Shown here piece after piece: positions 53,230-61,595 of a DNA stretch of 64,000 nt. The notes beneath the pieces are model-generated. The model was not told the DNA's origin. It searched no databases and was given only the letters and a program-made list of their open reading frames with translations. The position numbers were made by a program, and so were the translations under genes. This DNA comes from an uncultured Carboxylicivirga sp. (GTDB lineage: Bacteria > Bacteroidota > Bacteroidia > Bacteroidales > Marinilabiliaceae). Position 1 is the stretch's first letter. Each line of letters begins with the position of its first letter. The stretch is taken from assembly GCF_963668385.1 (NCBI RefSeq), contig NZ_OY764327.1:1426001-1490000 (forward strand), read 5' to 3'.

Positions 53230-54378
53230 TTACTTCGCATTTTCGAATACAGTGGTTAACATCTCTTCTGAGAACAATGCTTCGGCACCCATCATTTTAG
53301 CGGCACCAAATAATTTACCTACCATCATTGGGATTCCTTCTTCAGGAATGTTCCCTTCTTTAAGTGTTACCGGTGCACCAATTTTAGAATACCAGTTTTT
53401 TAAAGCTTCAATACCTTCATCAGCCGAATCAAGGTTAAACACTTCTTTGGCAAAACGGTTGAAACGATCAGGAAGCAAGTTCTTTTGCCATTTCATCCAG
53501 GCAGGAACAATAATTGATAAACCTGCGCCATGGGCAATATTGTATTCGGCCGACATGGTATGCTCGATAAAGTGTGTGTCGAAACGGTTGTTTTCAACAC
53601 CACAAACGGTTGTAAAATTCAGAGCATTGGTTGCTGCCCATGCAAACTCACCACGCGCTTCGTAATTATTGGCATCTTGTAATAATACTTCAGTAGTGCG
53701 AATTACTGTTTTTAGAATATTTTCAACATATCCGGCAATGTAAACAGGAAGATAAGTAGCTGTTAAATACATATCTAAACTATGCGCAAAGATATCGGCA
53801 GCAGAGTAAGCTAAATATTCTTTTGTAACGGTGGCCTGAAGCTCAGGGTTAACAACCGAAACGGTTGGGAAGGTGGCAGAGCTTACAATGCTCATTTTTT
53901 GCTTGGTTTCTTCGTTGGTTACAACGGCATAGTTATTCATTTCGCTACCCGATGCAGCTAATGTCATAACAGAGAATATTTTTAATGCTTTGTTGGCTTG
54001 AGCTTTAAAAGTAAAGCAATCCCATATGTCGCCTTCGTATAGAGCTCCGGCAGCAATAGCTTTTGAAGAGTCTAAAACAGATGCTCCACCAAGTCCTAAA
54101 ACGGCATCTACATTTTTAGTTTTGGCAATTTCAACTCCTTCGTATACTTTACTTAAAACAGGGTTGCTGATTACTCCACCCAACTCTTCGAAAGCGATAC
54201 CTTTTTCAGTTAATGATTGTGCTACAGTATCGAACAAACCACTCTTTTTCACGCGTTCCGATCCGTATACAATTAATACTTTTTTTACGCCATACTCAGA
54301 CATATATTGTCCCATATTGGCTTCTTTTCCTTTCCCGAATTCAATTCTCGTTGGGTTGTAAAATGTAAAATCTTTCAT
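53230..54378 (-). CDS. Iron-containing alcohol dehydrogenase, first copy
   Basis: 382 residues. The N-terminal Rossmann-like domain has GLGGASVLDSSKAIAAG (NAD(P) phosphate loop) and the C-terminal helical domain carries the metal ligands D and H in SAADIFAHSLDMY and H residues in FIEHTMSAEYNIAHGAGLS. It is of the YqhD/BDH type and probably reduces aldehydes to alcohols. Upstream are a -7 element (TAACTTTA, 54410-54417) and the operator at 54481-54515. Confidence 0.92.
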   Translation of the reverse strand: MKDFTFYNPTRIEFGKGKEANMGQYMSEYGVKKVLIVYGSERVKKSGLFDTVAQSLTEKGIAFEELGGVISNPVLSKVYEGVEIAKTKNVDAVLGLGGASVLDSSKAIAAGALYEGDIWDCFTFKAQANKALKIFSVMTLAASGSEMNNYAVVTNEETKQKMSIVSSATFPTVSVVNPELQATVTKEYLAYSAADIFAHSLDMYLTATYLPVYIAGYVENILKTVIRTTEVLLQDANNYEARGEFAWAATNALNFTTVCGVENNRFDTHFIEHTMSAEYNIAHGAGLSIIVPAWMKWQKNLLPDRFNRFAKEVFNLDSADEGIEALKNWYSKIGAPVTLKEGNIPEEGIPMMVGKLFGAAKMMGAEALFSEEMLTTVFENAK

Positions 54379-54480
54379 CTTGTTATATTTTATAATTATC
54401 TGTTTTGATTAAAGTTAGTGAACAATCTTGTCTTGTTTTTTATCACGATACAAAAATGAGGAGAAACAGAAGCAAAAATG

Positions 54481-54515
54481 TACCCCAATTACAGAGCTAC
54501 CTACCCAAATTGCTG
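54481..54515 (-). promoter_or_regulatory. Paired AraC-type operator e (iron-ADH / AKR operon)
   Basis: On the minus strand CAGCAATTTGGGTA (54502-54515) and CTGTAATTGGGGTA (54481-54494), period 21 bp. It is 102 bp before the ADH start. The remainder of the 301-bp gap up to 54679 holds two terminator-like hairpins of the AraC gene. Confidence 0.65.
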
Positions 54516-54589
54516 AAATTTAAATTTTATGTAAGAATTTATGATTCAGTAGGGTGGAAGATGATCTATTAGCTTAGAGTGGTATATAT

Positions 54590-54662
54590 ACAAAAACAGG
54601 CCGCCTTGTAAAAGACAGCCTGTTCTTAACATCTTTCAGAGGAGAGAATAATTCTGAAAGAT
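54590..54662 (-). terminator. Tandem hairpins after the AraC gene
   Basis: Just after the AraC stop, ATCTTTCAGA / TCTGAAAGAT (54631-54662, perfect 10-bp arms) is followed by AACAGGC / GCCTGTT (54595-54625) leading into TTTTTG on the minus strand. The second hairpin looks like a true terminator. Confidence 0.75.
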
Positions 54663-54679
54663 GAAAGTTATAACAAAAC

Positions 54680-55576
54680 TTAGTTCATATTTCTGTATTC
54701 GCTGGGCGACATTCCCACACTCTTTTTAAACATGCGGGTAAAGTGCTGAGGATGTTTAAATCCTAGTTCGTAAGCAATCTCGCTTATTGATTTTTCGTTA
54801 TCAAAAATCTTCTCTTTCGCCACCTCAATCATTTTTAACTGGATATGTTCCTGAGCCGACTTACCCGTTTCTTTCTTTAAAAGATCGCCCAGATAGTTAG
54901 AGGAAATATATAGCTTTTCAGCACAATATTTAACCGATGGCAAACCTGATAGAAGCGGTTGTTCCGAAGCAAAATACTCTTTTAATACGCTTTCGAAACG
55001 AGCTAAAACATCTTTATTAACATGGTTACGGGTTACAAACTGACGCTCGTAAAAACGCTTACAATAGTTTAAAAATAACTCAAGGTAAGATACTATTAAA
55101 GTCTTACTATGTGTATCAATAGCATGTTCCAACTCATAATTGATGTTTTTAATACAATCGTTTATCACTTCACGTTCGCGAGATGAAAGGTGAAGCGCTT
55201 CGTTTACTTCGTACGAAAAGAAAGTGTAATCATCAATGTGTTTACCTAATGAGGTTCCGTGAATTAAATCAGGGTGAAAAATAATGGCGGTACCAGCACC
55301 CTGTTTCTTCTGTCCATCACCTTCAACACCAAAAACCTGACCCGGTGAAACAAATATTAAGGTACCTTCTTCATAGTCATAGTTGTTGATACCATAGGTC
55401 ATGTTGCCACATTTAATATCTTTTAAAAAGATGGCATATAAATTCATTTGTGTTTTCTGAAAGTGAAATGGTTGTGCTTTCGCAAAATCAATAACACTTA
55501 CCAATGGGTGAAGTGTTTCTACTTCCACCATATTGTTGTATTCTGTAACAGAATCTACTTTAACTATATTATTCAT
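54680..55576 (-). CDS. AraC-family regulator, probable master of the reductase regulon
   Basis: 298 residues. The N-terminal half has a cupin-like sensor domain (about 20-130: PFHFQKTQMNLYAIFLKDI, EGTLIFVSPGQVFGV). The C-terminal AraC/XylS domain (~195-298) has two HTH motifs (SSNYLGDLLKKETGKSAQEH; SISEIAYELGFKHPQHFTRM) and ends KSVGMSPSEYRNMN. The paired operator c and a -7 TAACTTTG (55594-55601) lie upstream, indicating autoregulation. By analogy with YqhC it may sense reactive aldehydes. The effector is not shown by the sequence. Confidence 0.88.
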   Translation of the reverse strand: MNNIVKVDSVTEYNNMVEVETLHPLVSVIDFAKAQPFHFQKTQMNLYAIFLKDIKCGNMTYGINNYDYEEGTLIFVSPGQVFGVEGDGQKKQGAGTAIIFHPDLIHGTSLGKHIDDYTFFSYEVNEALHLSSREREVINDCIKNINYELEHAIDTHSKTLIVSYLELFLNYCKRFYERQFVTRNHVNKDVLARFESVLKEYFASEQPLLSGLPSVKYCAEKLYISSNYLGDLLKKETGKSAQEHIQLKMIEVAKEKIFDNEKSISEIAYELGFKHPQHFTRMFKKSVGMSPSEYRNMN

Positions 55577-55641
55577 GGCTCTATGGTTTTGTACAAAGTT
55601 AATGAACTATTTACTTGATTGTTATTGCGCTACCTTATTTT

Positions 55642-55675
55642 CCGTAATATGGGTATGATTTCAGTAATTCTGGTA
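55642..55675 (+). promoter_or_regulatory. Paired AraC-type operator c (own promoter of the AraC gene)
   Basis: CCGTAATATGGGTA (55642-55655) and CAGTAATTCTGGTA (55662-55675), period 20 bp. Its proximal edge is 41 bp from the -7 element at 55594-55601, the same geometry as operator d. Confidence 0.7.
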
Positions 55676-55712
55676 ATTCATTAAGCTTGAATGAGCGGTT
55701 AATTTTTAAATT

Positions 55713-56069
55713 TTATGCCAATTCAACAGTAAAAGTTACGTTAGCCGGCAGGTTTCTTACCAGGTGAAGATGCTCGTCATCGATATGAGCAATAATCATT
55801 ATATCGGTATAGCTTTTCGATTGTTCTTCGCCATCAAACAAAACGGCAAACCAACCGCCGGCAAGAGTAATATCACCGTTTTTCCATCCGGCTTGTTTTT
55901 CTTTTGGATCAAATTTACCACTATCAGCAGTACAGCAATAGTCGAATGTTGATCGATATCCCGAAACCACAAAAGGCAGTCGTGTTTTAAAATCCTGAGC
56001 GGCTACTGTATCGTTTAAGGTTGCCGGAATGGTAACATCTTCTACTTTAAGAACTATAGGTGTAGGCAT
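55713..56069 (-). CDS. Cyclophilin-like domain protein (Cyclophil_like2 type)
   Basis: 118 residues, all beta, with no signal peptide. The pattern PIVLKVEDVTIPATLNDTVAA, FVVSGYRSTFDYCCTADSGKF and WFAVLFDGEEQSKSYTDIMI resembles the small cyclophilin-like barrel (TM1367-like). Members are often encoded near aldo/keto and alcohol dehydrogenase genes, but have no proven activity. It is upstream of the AraC gene on the same strand, 136 bp from it. Confidence 0.65.
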   Translation of the reverse strand: MPTPIVLKVEDVTIPATLNDTVAAQDFKTRLPFVVSGYRSTFDYCCTADSGKFDPKEKQAGWKNGDITLAGGWFAVLFDGEEQSKSYTDIMIIAHIDDEHLHLVRNLPANVTFTVELA

Positions 56070-56229
56070 TTATTTATGATTTATTTATAATACGTTTGGC
56101 TGAACCTAACGGCCTCAGTATGGATAATTGAAGAGTTGAAGTAGGACATTAGGAAGACCGGGAAGCTGAGAACTTGTTCGAAGATCACCCGGCCGCTCTT
56201 ATGTCTTACAATAAGGATCAATAATCCAT

Positions 56230-56312
56230 ACTGTAGCCTTGACTTTCTTTGTTTCGTTTCTTATGTCAAGACAAGAAAGGAAAAGCCTCCGCGGCTTGAG
56301 CGGAATTAATCA
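56230..56312 (+). repeat. Dispersed repeat, copy 2 of 3
   Basis: Core tagccttgactttctttgtt, then cgtttcttatgtcaagacaa and gcctccgcggcttgagcgga. Closely related to the copy at 52088 and, more distantly, to the one at 57812. It lies in the 278-bp gap (56070-56347) after the ADH gene; the rest of the gap shows nothing else. Confidence 0.55.
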
Positions 56313-56347
56313 AAGAAAGAAGGTGTGGAATTAAGAGTGTTAATCCC

Positions 56348-57517
56348 TTATGCGTTATAAGCCACTTTCAAAATATCTAAAATCTCGTCGGAAGTTAGTT
56401 TTTTGTAAGCACCCAAAATAACAGTTGACTCAGCAATGGCTGGCAACATTTCTTCGGTTGCACCTAACTCTTGTAAGTTGATAACAATGCCTAATTCTTT
56501 AATAAATGCTTCTAATGCATCGATACCGGCTAAAGCAACTTCTTCTTTTGTTTTACCGTCTTCGCTGATTCCCCAAACATTTTTAGCAAAGCGAACAAAC
56601 TTATCTAAACCAAATTGGTAGATGTAGCGGTAATAAGGTAACGAAACGGCTGCTAATCCCATACCGTGTGCACAATCGGTGTAAGCGCCAATTTGGTGCT
56701 CAATCATATGCACTTGCCAGTCTTGAGGTTTGCTTAATCCCATTAATGGATTCATTGCTAAAGTAGCACTCCACATTAAGTTACTTCTCGATTCGTAATC
56801 CTCAGGATTTTTCTTGGCAATTTTAGCACTGTTTATGATAGAACGCAATACTCCTTCAACCAGATAATCAGATGTTACATCATCTTCGCCCGAGAAATAC
56901 GCTTCCATCAAGTGCGACATCATATCGAAGATACCACTTACCATTTGGTATTCAGGCAAAGTAAATGTGTACTCCGGATTTAAGATTGAAAACGTAGGGT
57001 ATACATTTGCAGGAAATACACGACCCATTTTCAATTTCATATCATCGTTGGTAATTACCGAACCACCGTTCATTTCAGATCCTGTACCAGCCAATGTAAG
57101 AATAGAAGCTACCGGTACAATTTTGTTATCAACAGGTTGAAACTGTAACCAGTATTTTGTCCATGCATCTTCTTCGCAATAAGCAGTAACCGAAATGCCT
57201 TTGGCACAGTCGATAACTGATCCACCACCAACGGCAAGAATCAAATCAACATTGTTTTCTTTTACAATCTGAGCACCTTCTTTTACTTTTTCCCATGTTG
57301 GGTTGGCCATAATTCCGGTTACTTCAACCACTTTTTTGCCGCATTCTTTTAAAATAGAAACAACCTGGTCGTACAATCCGCTCTTTTTGATTGAACCTTT
57401 ACCATATGCCAACATAATGGTGTCGCCATAATTAGCCATTTCGGCTCTAAGGTTTTCTAACGATTCTCTACCAAAGTAAATGGTAGTGGGGTTTTGGTAA
57501 ATAAAATCTGTATTCAT
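56348..57517 (-). CDS. Iron-containing alcohol dehydrogenase, second copy (YqhD/BDH-like)
   Basis: 389 residues. The cofactor loop AVGGGSVIDCAKGISV and the metal ligands in GIFDMMSHLMEAYF (D, H) and VHMIEHQIGAYTDCAHGMGLA (H, H) are intact. The sequence is closer to the YqhD/butanol dehydrogenase group than the copy at 53230. A -7 TAAGTTTG (57569-57576) and operator d lie upstream. It is probably monocistronic. Confidence 0.92.
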   Translation of the reverse strand: MNTDFIYQNPTTIYFGRESLENLRAEMANYGDTIMLAYGKGSIKKSGLYDQVVSILKECGKKVVEVTGIMANPTWEKVKEGAQIVKENNVDLILAVGGGSVIDCAKGISVTAYCEEDAWTKYWLQFQPVDNKIVPVASILTLAGTGSEMNGGSVITNDDMKLKMGRVFPANVYPTFSILNPEYTFTLPEYQMVSGIFDMMSHLMEAYFSGEDDVTSDYLVEGVLRSIINSAKIAKKNPEDYESRSNLMWSATLAMNPLMGLSKPQDWQVHMIEHQIGAYTDCAHGMGLAAVSLPYYRYIYQFGLDKFVRFAKNVWGISEDGKTKEEVALAGIDALEAFIKELGIVINLQELGATEEMLPAIAESTVILGAYKKLTSDEILDILKVAYNA

Positions 57518-57568
57518 TGTTTATATTTTTATGTTATTTCCAGCTATGGGTTATTTTAAAATCTGATG

Positions 57569-57576
57569 CAAACTTA
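57569..57576 (-). promoter_or_regulatory. -7 element of the second iron-ADH
   Basis: TAAGTTTG on the minus strand matches TAnnTTTG exactly, 52 bp before the ATG. Operator d ends 41 bp further upstream. Confidence 0.5.
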
Positions 57577-57616
57577 AGCAACAATTCAGCAGCTTGTACC
57601 TGTGTGAATGTACATT

Positions 57617-57651
57617 CCGTAATCTAGGTATGTAATTCGGTAATATGGGTA
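57617..57651 (+). promoter_or_regulatory. Paired AraC-type operator d (second iron-ADH)
   Basis: CCGTAATCTAGGTA (57617-57630) and CGGTAATATGGGTA (57638-57651), period 21 bp. It is in the 428-bp gap between the padC and ADH genes, which also contains a repeat copy and the padC terminator. Confidence 0.7.
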
Positions 57652-57811
57652 AATAAGCCTTTTGTAAACCGATGAAAAGAGGTGGAAGAGCGGTGGAAAC
57701 CAGTTGATAATTAAGATTAATGTAAAATGGTAATCTTTATTTATTAGATTCTTCTATTTATAAAAGCCATGAAATTGAAGTAAAATATGCTCTACATCCG
57801 ACTGTATGTAG

Positions 57812-57868
57812 CAATTGCCTCAGGCAGTCTTGACTTTTTGCTTCATTTTGTGTCAAGACAAAAAGAAG
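57812..57868 (+). repeat. Dispersed repeat, copy 3 of 3 (divergent)
   Basis: gtcttgactttttgcttcat and ttgtgtcaagacaaaaagaa match the core of the copies at 52088 and 56230 with several changes. TCTTGACTTTTTG / CAAAAAGAAGG-like arms make it partly palindromic. Confidence 0.45.
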
Positions 57869-57875
57869 GGGTAAG

Positions 57876-57923
57876 AAAAAAAAAGCCCCATAGAGGATGA
57901 TGGAAATAACCTCCGGAGCTTTA
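57876..57923 (-). terminator. Terminator after the phenolic acid decarboxylase gene
   Basis: AAAGCTCCGGAGG / CCTCTATGGGGCTTT arms (with small bulges) are followed on the minus strand by a nine-base T run, 23 bp after the stop. Confidence 0.75.
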
Positions 57924-57945
57924 TTTGTTATAATAAAGTGCAAAT

Positions 57946-58461
57946 CTATTCAGTGAAACTAATTTCACCACTTACCATTTTTTCAATCATACCTTCATAT
58001 GGTGCTTCTGAAATCACCTTTTGATTGTTCTGACCTTCGTTCTTTTTAAAGAATATTTCGCCAAATTCAGGTACAACCAATTTTGGATAGGTTTCGTATT
58101 TCTCGCGCGATTCAAGCATCAAATCAATGAAATCGTTTTGGTAACGAACGGTAATTTCTGGATGATCGTGTACCCATTTAGGGAAGAAAATCACACCGTG
58201 TAACTTGTTTTCGTTGGGCATAAAGTCCAGACTCACATCAGTACCAGTTGGTTCTGTCCAACAAATTTTAAATACACCATCCGTTAGTTTCACAATATGC
58301 ACTTCCTGATCGCGTACCCAGCGGCCTCCAACCATACCACTGTGAATTCGGTAATCTATTGTGTTTTCGTTTTTAACATACAATTCGTAGTTCCAGCCAT
58401 TGGCATATGTATAAATAAAATGGCCGCCCAAAAACTCCTCTAAATCTTTTATTTTTTTCAT
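57946..58461 (-). CDS. padC: Phenolic acid decarboxylase
   Basis: A 171-residue beta-barrel enzyme that decarboxylates p-coumarate, ferulate and caffeate to vinyl phenols without cofactor. Catalytic residues are recognisable: Y17 and Y19 in [10 protein letters not shown]47 in GGRWVRD and E70 in CWTEPTGTD. They correspond to Y11, Y13, R41 and E64 of the B. subtilis enzyme with a constant offset of six. Length matches. It is divergent from an AraC regulator, with a paired direct repeat between them. The enzyme detoxifies plant phenolics. Confidence 0.92.
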   Translation of the reverse strand: MKKIKDLEEFLGGHFIYTYANGWNYELYVKNENTIDYRIHSGMVGGRWVRDQEVHIVKLTDGVFKICWTEPTGTDVSLDFMPNENKLHGVIFFPKWVHDHPEITVRYQNDFIDLMLESREKYETYPKLVVPEFGEIFFKKNEGQNNQKVISEAPYEGMIEKMVSGEISFTE

Positions 58462-58522
58462 TTTGTTTTTGTTTTAATATTTCTGATACAAAACTATTTG
58501 ACTTCTTTTGGAGTTATATTGT

Positions 58523-58553
58523 AAATAAAGACGTATACTTGACAAATAAGGAC
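58523..58553 (+). promoter_or_regulatory. Paired direct repeat between padC and its AraC gene
   Basis: AAATAAAGAC (58523-58532) and AAATAAGGAC (58544-58553), one mismatch, period exactly 21 bp. It is in the 97-bp divergent gap, 6 bp before the AraC ATG. The sequence differs from the CMGTAAT family, so it probably binds the second AraC regulator. Confidence 0.55.
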
Positions 58554-58558
58554 AGTTT

Positions 58559-59347
58559 ATGGAAGGCGATAATCAGAAGACAACTATCTTTACCAAAACT
58601 ACCGACATTGAATATCTTCATCTGGAACGACACCGACATTTGGCTTACCATCAGTTGGTTTATATGATTAAAGGAACTACACATATTAAGGTTGCAGATA
58701 CGGAGTTTTTCTTACCCGAGGGTTTTATTGGAACCATTCCTGGTGGCCAGTTTCATAGTATGCGAAGCCGAAATGAAATGGTGAAAATGTTTTTGATTTA
58801 TTTTCCATCAACCATTGCTTTAAATGAATTTACATCCTTGATTTCAAATGATTTTATCATAGAGAATATAAGGTATATAAGTAAACAAAGCAATGCAATA
58901 AGGCCAGATACTCATTCAATAACCTATCAATATGTGTATTCGTTTCTGAATCTTTTATTGCAAACTGAGCATCACAATCTATTTCCGGTTAAAGGATTGA
59001 TTGCACCCAAAAACGAAAGATTGGCAGTTGTCCTAAAATATTTGAAAGAGAATTTTAAAGAAGAAATTACTTTATCATCAATAGCATCAGAATTTGGTTT
59101 TACCATTAGAAACCTAACTCGTTTGTTTAAAAAAGAAAATATCAGCTTTAATAATTACCTTAATTACATCAGAATAATTAATGCTATTGAGCTTTTTTCG
59201 GAGCACAGAGATAACATTGCTGATGTGGCTTACGAGGTAGGCTACAATTCTGCCAGCAATTTCAGCCGAACATTTAAGAAGTATACGGGTTATAATCCCA
59301 GGGAATTTATCAAACTAAATGCAACCAGTGCTGTTTTGAAGTTATAA
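58559..59347 (+). CDS. AraC-family regulator divergent from padC
   Basis: 262 residues. A cupin-like N-terminal domain (LERHRHLAYHQLVYMIKGTT, LPEGFIGTIPGGQFHSM) precedes a C-terminal AraC domain with two HTHs (SSIASEFGFTIRNLTRLFKK; NIADVAYEVGYNSASNFSRTF), ending YTGYNPREFIKL. Its position next to padC and the 21-bp direct repeat between them suggest that it controls padC and itself, possibly in response to phenolic acids. The start overlaps no other feature; the ATG at 58559 is the first in frame. Confidence 0.87.
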   Translation: MEGDNQKTTIFTKTTDIEYLHLERHRHLAYHQLVYMIKGTTHIKVADTEFFLPEGFIGTIPGGQFHSMRSRNEMVKMFLIYFPSTIALNEFTSLISNDFIIENIRYISKQSNAIRPDTHSITYQYVYSFLNLLLQTEHHNLFPVKGLIAPKNERLAVVLKYLKENFKEEITLSSIASEFGFTIRNLTRLFKKENISFNNYLNYIRIINAIELFSEHRDNIADVAYEVGYNSASNFSRTFKKYTGYNPREFIKLNATSAVLKL

Positions 59348-59377
59348 AGTGATATTAACATTTTTTTAACTCGCATA

Positions 59378-59412
59378 CCGTAAAATTGGTATGTATTACA
59401 GGAATATTGGTC
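59378..59412 (+). promoter_or_regulatory. Paired AraC-type operator f (DUF3737 operon)
   Basis: CCGTAAAATTGGTA (59378-59391) and CAGGAATATTGGTC (59399-59412), period 21 bp, 61 bp before the DUF3737 ATG. The most divergent member of the family. Confidence 0.55.
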
Positions 59413-59473
59413 TTTTTGTTTTGATCAGATGTATGACTTTTGTATCGTTTTAGTTTATAAAAATTAGTAGACG

Positions 59474-60331
59474 ATGAATATTATAGAAAACAAGGATTTT
59501 GAAGGGGAGAGACCTTTATTTGCAACCAAAGACTTACAATTAAAAAATGTACGCATTCATGTGGGTGAGTCAGCATTGAAAGAGTGTGAAAACATTCATG
59601 CTGATGGATGCGAATTTATGGGTAAATATCCTTTTTGGCACAATAATAATTCGGTAATCGAAAACAGTTTATTTACTCCTGGTGGAAGAGCTGCTATTTG
59701 GTATTGCAATAATCTACGTATGTTGAATACTCATGTTGATGCTCCTAAAATGTTTCGCGAGATTGACGGTTTATATGTTGAAAAAGTGAAACTGACCGAT
59801 GCGGAGGAAACAATTTGGTGGTGCCGAAATATTGAGCTTAAAGATGTGGAAATTAAGAATGGTGACTACATTTTTAAGAACTGCGAAAATATTAAAATTG
59901 ATAATTTAACATTGCAGGGTAACTACAGTTTTCAGTATACTAAAAACGTAGAAATTCGTAATTCTCATCTAAAGACCAAAGATGCTTTCTGGAATACAGA
60001 AAATGTAACCGTTTACGATTCAGTTATTCAAGGCGAGTATTTAGGATGGCACTCTAAAAACCTTCGTTTGGTTAATTGTGTGATTGCCGGAACTCAGCCA
60101 TTATGTTATGCCGAAAATTTGGTGATGGAGAATTGTGTAATGAAAGAAGATGCTGATTTGGCATTTGAATACAGTTCGGTAAAAGCTGAGATTAACAGTG
60201 CAATTCCTAGTGTGAAAAACCCTCGTTCTGGTGAAATTATTGCCGAGAGTATTGGAGAAATCATCATTGACGAAAACATTAAGCAACCTGCAAATTGTGT
60301 TATTAAAGTAAAAAACGAAGTTTCAGCCTGA
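59474..60331 (+). CDS. DUF3737 family protein (beta-helix)
   Basis: 285 residues with no signal peptide. Repeated strand motifs (FTPGGRAAIWYCNNLRM, NCENIKIDNLTLQGNYSF, VYDSVIQGEYLGWHSKNL) make a right-handed beta-helix, the DUF3737 layout. The function is unknown. DUF3737 genes are frequently found beside alcohol dehydrogenase and aldo/keto reductase genes. The aminotransferase gene follows after 4 bp, so they form an operon. Confidence 0.8.
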   Translation: MNIIENKDFEGERPLFATKDLQLKNVRIHVGESALKECENIHADGCEFMGKYPFWHNNNSVIENSLFTPGGRAAIWYCNNLRMLNTHVDAPKMFREIDGLYVEKVKLTDAEETIWWCRNIELKDVEIKNGDYIFKNCENIKIDNLTLQGNYSFQYTKNVEIRNSHLKTKDAFWNTENVTVYDSVIQGEYLGWHSKNLRLVNCVIAGTQPLCYAENLVMENCVMKEDADLAFEYSSVKAEINSAIPSVKNPRSGEIIAESIGEIIIDENIKQPANCVIKVKNEVSA

Positions 60332-60335
60332 TAAT

Positions 60336-61517
60336 ATGACGTATAATTTCGACGAAGTAGTAAATCGTAAAGGAAGTAATTCCTATAAATGGGATACAAA
60401 CAGAAACAATGAGGTGTTGCCCATGTGGGTTGCCGATATGGATTTTAAAACAGCACCTCCCATCATCGAAGCTTTAACGCAGCGTGTGCAGCATGGCGTG
60501 TTTGGTTATGCCAATGTTCCGGATGCCTATTATAATGCTGTTATTGATTGGTTCGAACGTCGTCATCAGTTTCCTATTGAAAAAGATTGGATGATATACA
60601 CCATTGGTGTGGTTCCGGCTGTTTCGGCCATTATACTGGCCATGACTCAACCGGGCGATAAGGTGATTGTTCAGGAGCCTGTTTATAATTGTTTCTTTTC
60701 GTCGATACGTAATAATCAATGCGAAAGCGTTTCAAATGATCTGATCTATTCCAACGGTAAATATTCCATTGATTTTGATGATTTGGAAGCGAAAGCTGCC
60801 GATCCTAAAGCCAAAGTGATGTTGCTGTGCAACCCTCACAACCCGGCCGGAAGAGTCTGGACTAAAGAAGAGTTGGCAAGGATAGGAGAGATCTGTTTTA
60901 GAAACAATGTTTTTGTGGTTTCTGATGAAATTCATTGCGATTTGGTTCATCCGGGACATAAACACATTCCTTTTGCTTCGTTGGGACAACAGTTTTTGGA
61001 GAATTCAGCTACCTGCATAGCACCCAGTAAAACATTTAACCTGGCAGGATTACAGGTTGCTAATATTGTAGCTTACGATGCTGATATTCGTCAGAAGATT
61101 GATAAAGCTATTAATATTAACGAGGTATGCGATATCAGTCCGTTTGCAATAACATCCTTAATTGCTGCATATACTAATCCGGAATCGGAAAAGTGGCTGG
61201 ATGATTTAAAACAATATCTGTGGGAGAATAGTCAGATTGTGAAAGAATTCTTTGCTGAGAACTTACCTCAGTTTCCAATTCTGCCTTTGGAAGCTACTTA
61301 TTTGATGTGGATTGATTGTTCGGTTTTAAATCTGACTTCAGATGAATTGCTGGATAAGATGATTGAAGTGGAAAACATAAGACTCAACGAAGGTATTATC
61401 TATGGTAAGGCCGGAGAAGGTTTTATGCGCTTAAACATCGCATGCCCAAAAGAGACTTTACGCGAAGGCTTGCAAAGGACCAAAAGAGCGTTGGATAAGA
61501 TTTTGGCCGAAAAGTAA
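60336..61517 (+). CDS. PatB/MalY-type PLP aminotransferase (C-S lyase)
   Basis: 393 residues, fold-type I. The PLP lysine is in CIAPSKTFNLAGLQ, with CNPHNPAGRVWTKEEL and VVSDEIHCDLV before it. The opening (VNRKGSNSYKWD, LPMWVADMDFKT) is the PatB/MalY signature. Members have cystathionine beta-lyase or C-S lyase activity and sometimes regulatory roles. Its operon partner is DUF3737. A small hairpin (CCTCATT / AATGAGG) follows at 61546-61564. Confidence 0.9.
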   Translation: MTYNFDEVVNRKGSNSYKWDTNRNNEVLPMWVADMDFKTAPPIIEALTQRVQHGVFGYANVPDAYYNAVIDWFERRHQFPIEKDWMIYTIGVVPAVSAIILAMTQPGDKVIVQEPVYNCFFSSIRNNQCESVSNDLIYSNGKYSIDFDDLEAKAADPKAKVMLLCNPHNPAGRVWTKEELARIGEICFRNNVFVVSDEIHCDLVHPGHKHIPFASLGQQFLENSATCIAPSKTFNLAGLQVANIVAYDADIRQKIDKAININEVCDISPFAITSLIAAYTNPESEKWLDDLKQYLWENSQIVKEFFAENLPQFPILPLEATYLMWIDCSVLNLTSDELLDKMIEVENIRLNEGIIYGKAGEGFMRLNIACPKETLREGLQRTKRALDKILAEK

Positions 61518-61595
61518 GTTTCATTCTCAATAATAAATACTTCTACCTCATTAATAAAATGAGGCTTAAGAACTTTAAATAGGACGGGAGAACCA

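Noticed and set aside
57758-57943. 61-aa minus-strand frame downstream of padC
   Set aside because: It covers the padC terminator and a dispersed repeat, so it is a by-product of the repeat.
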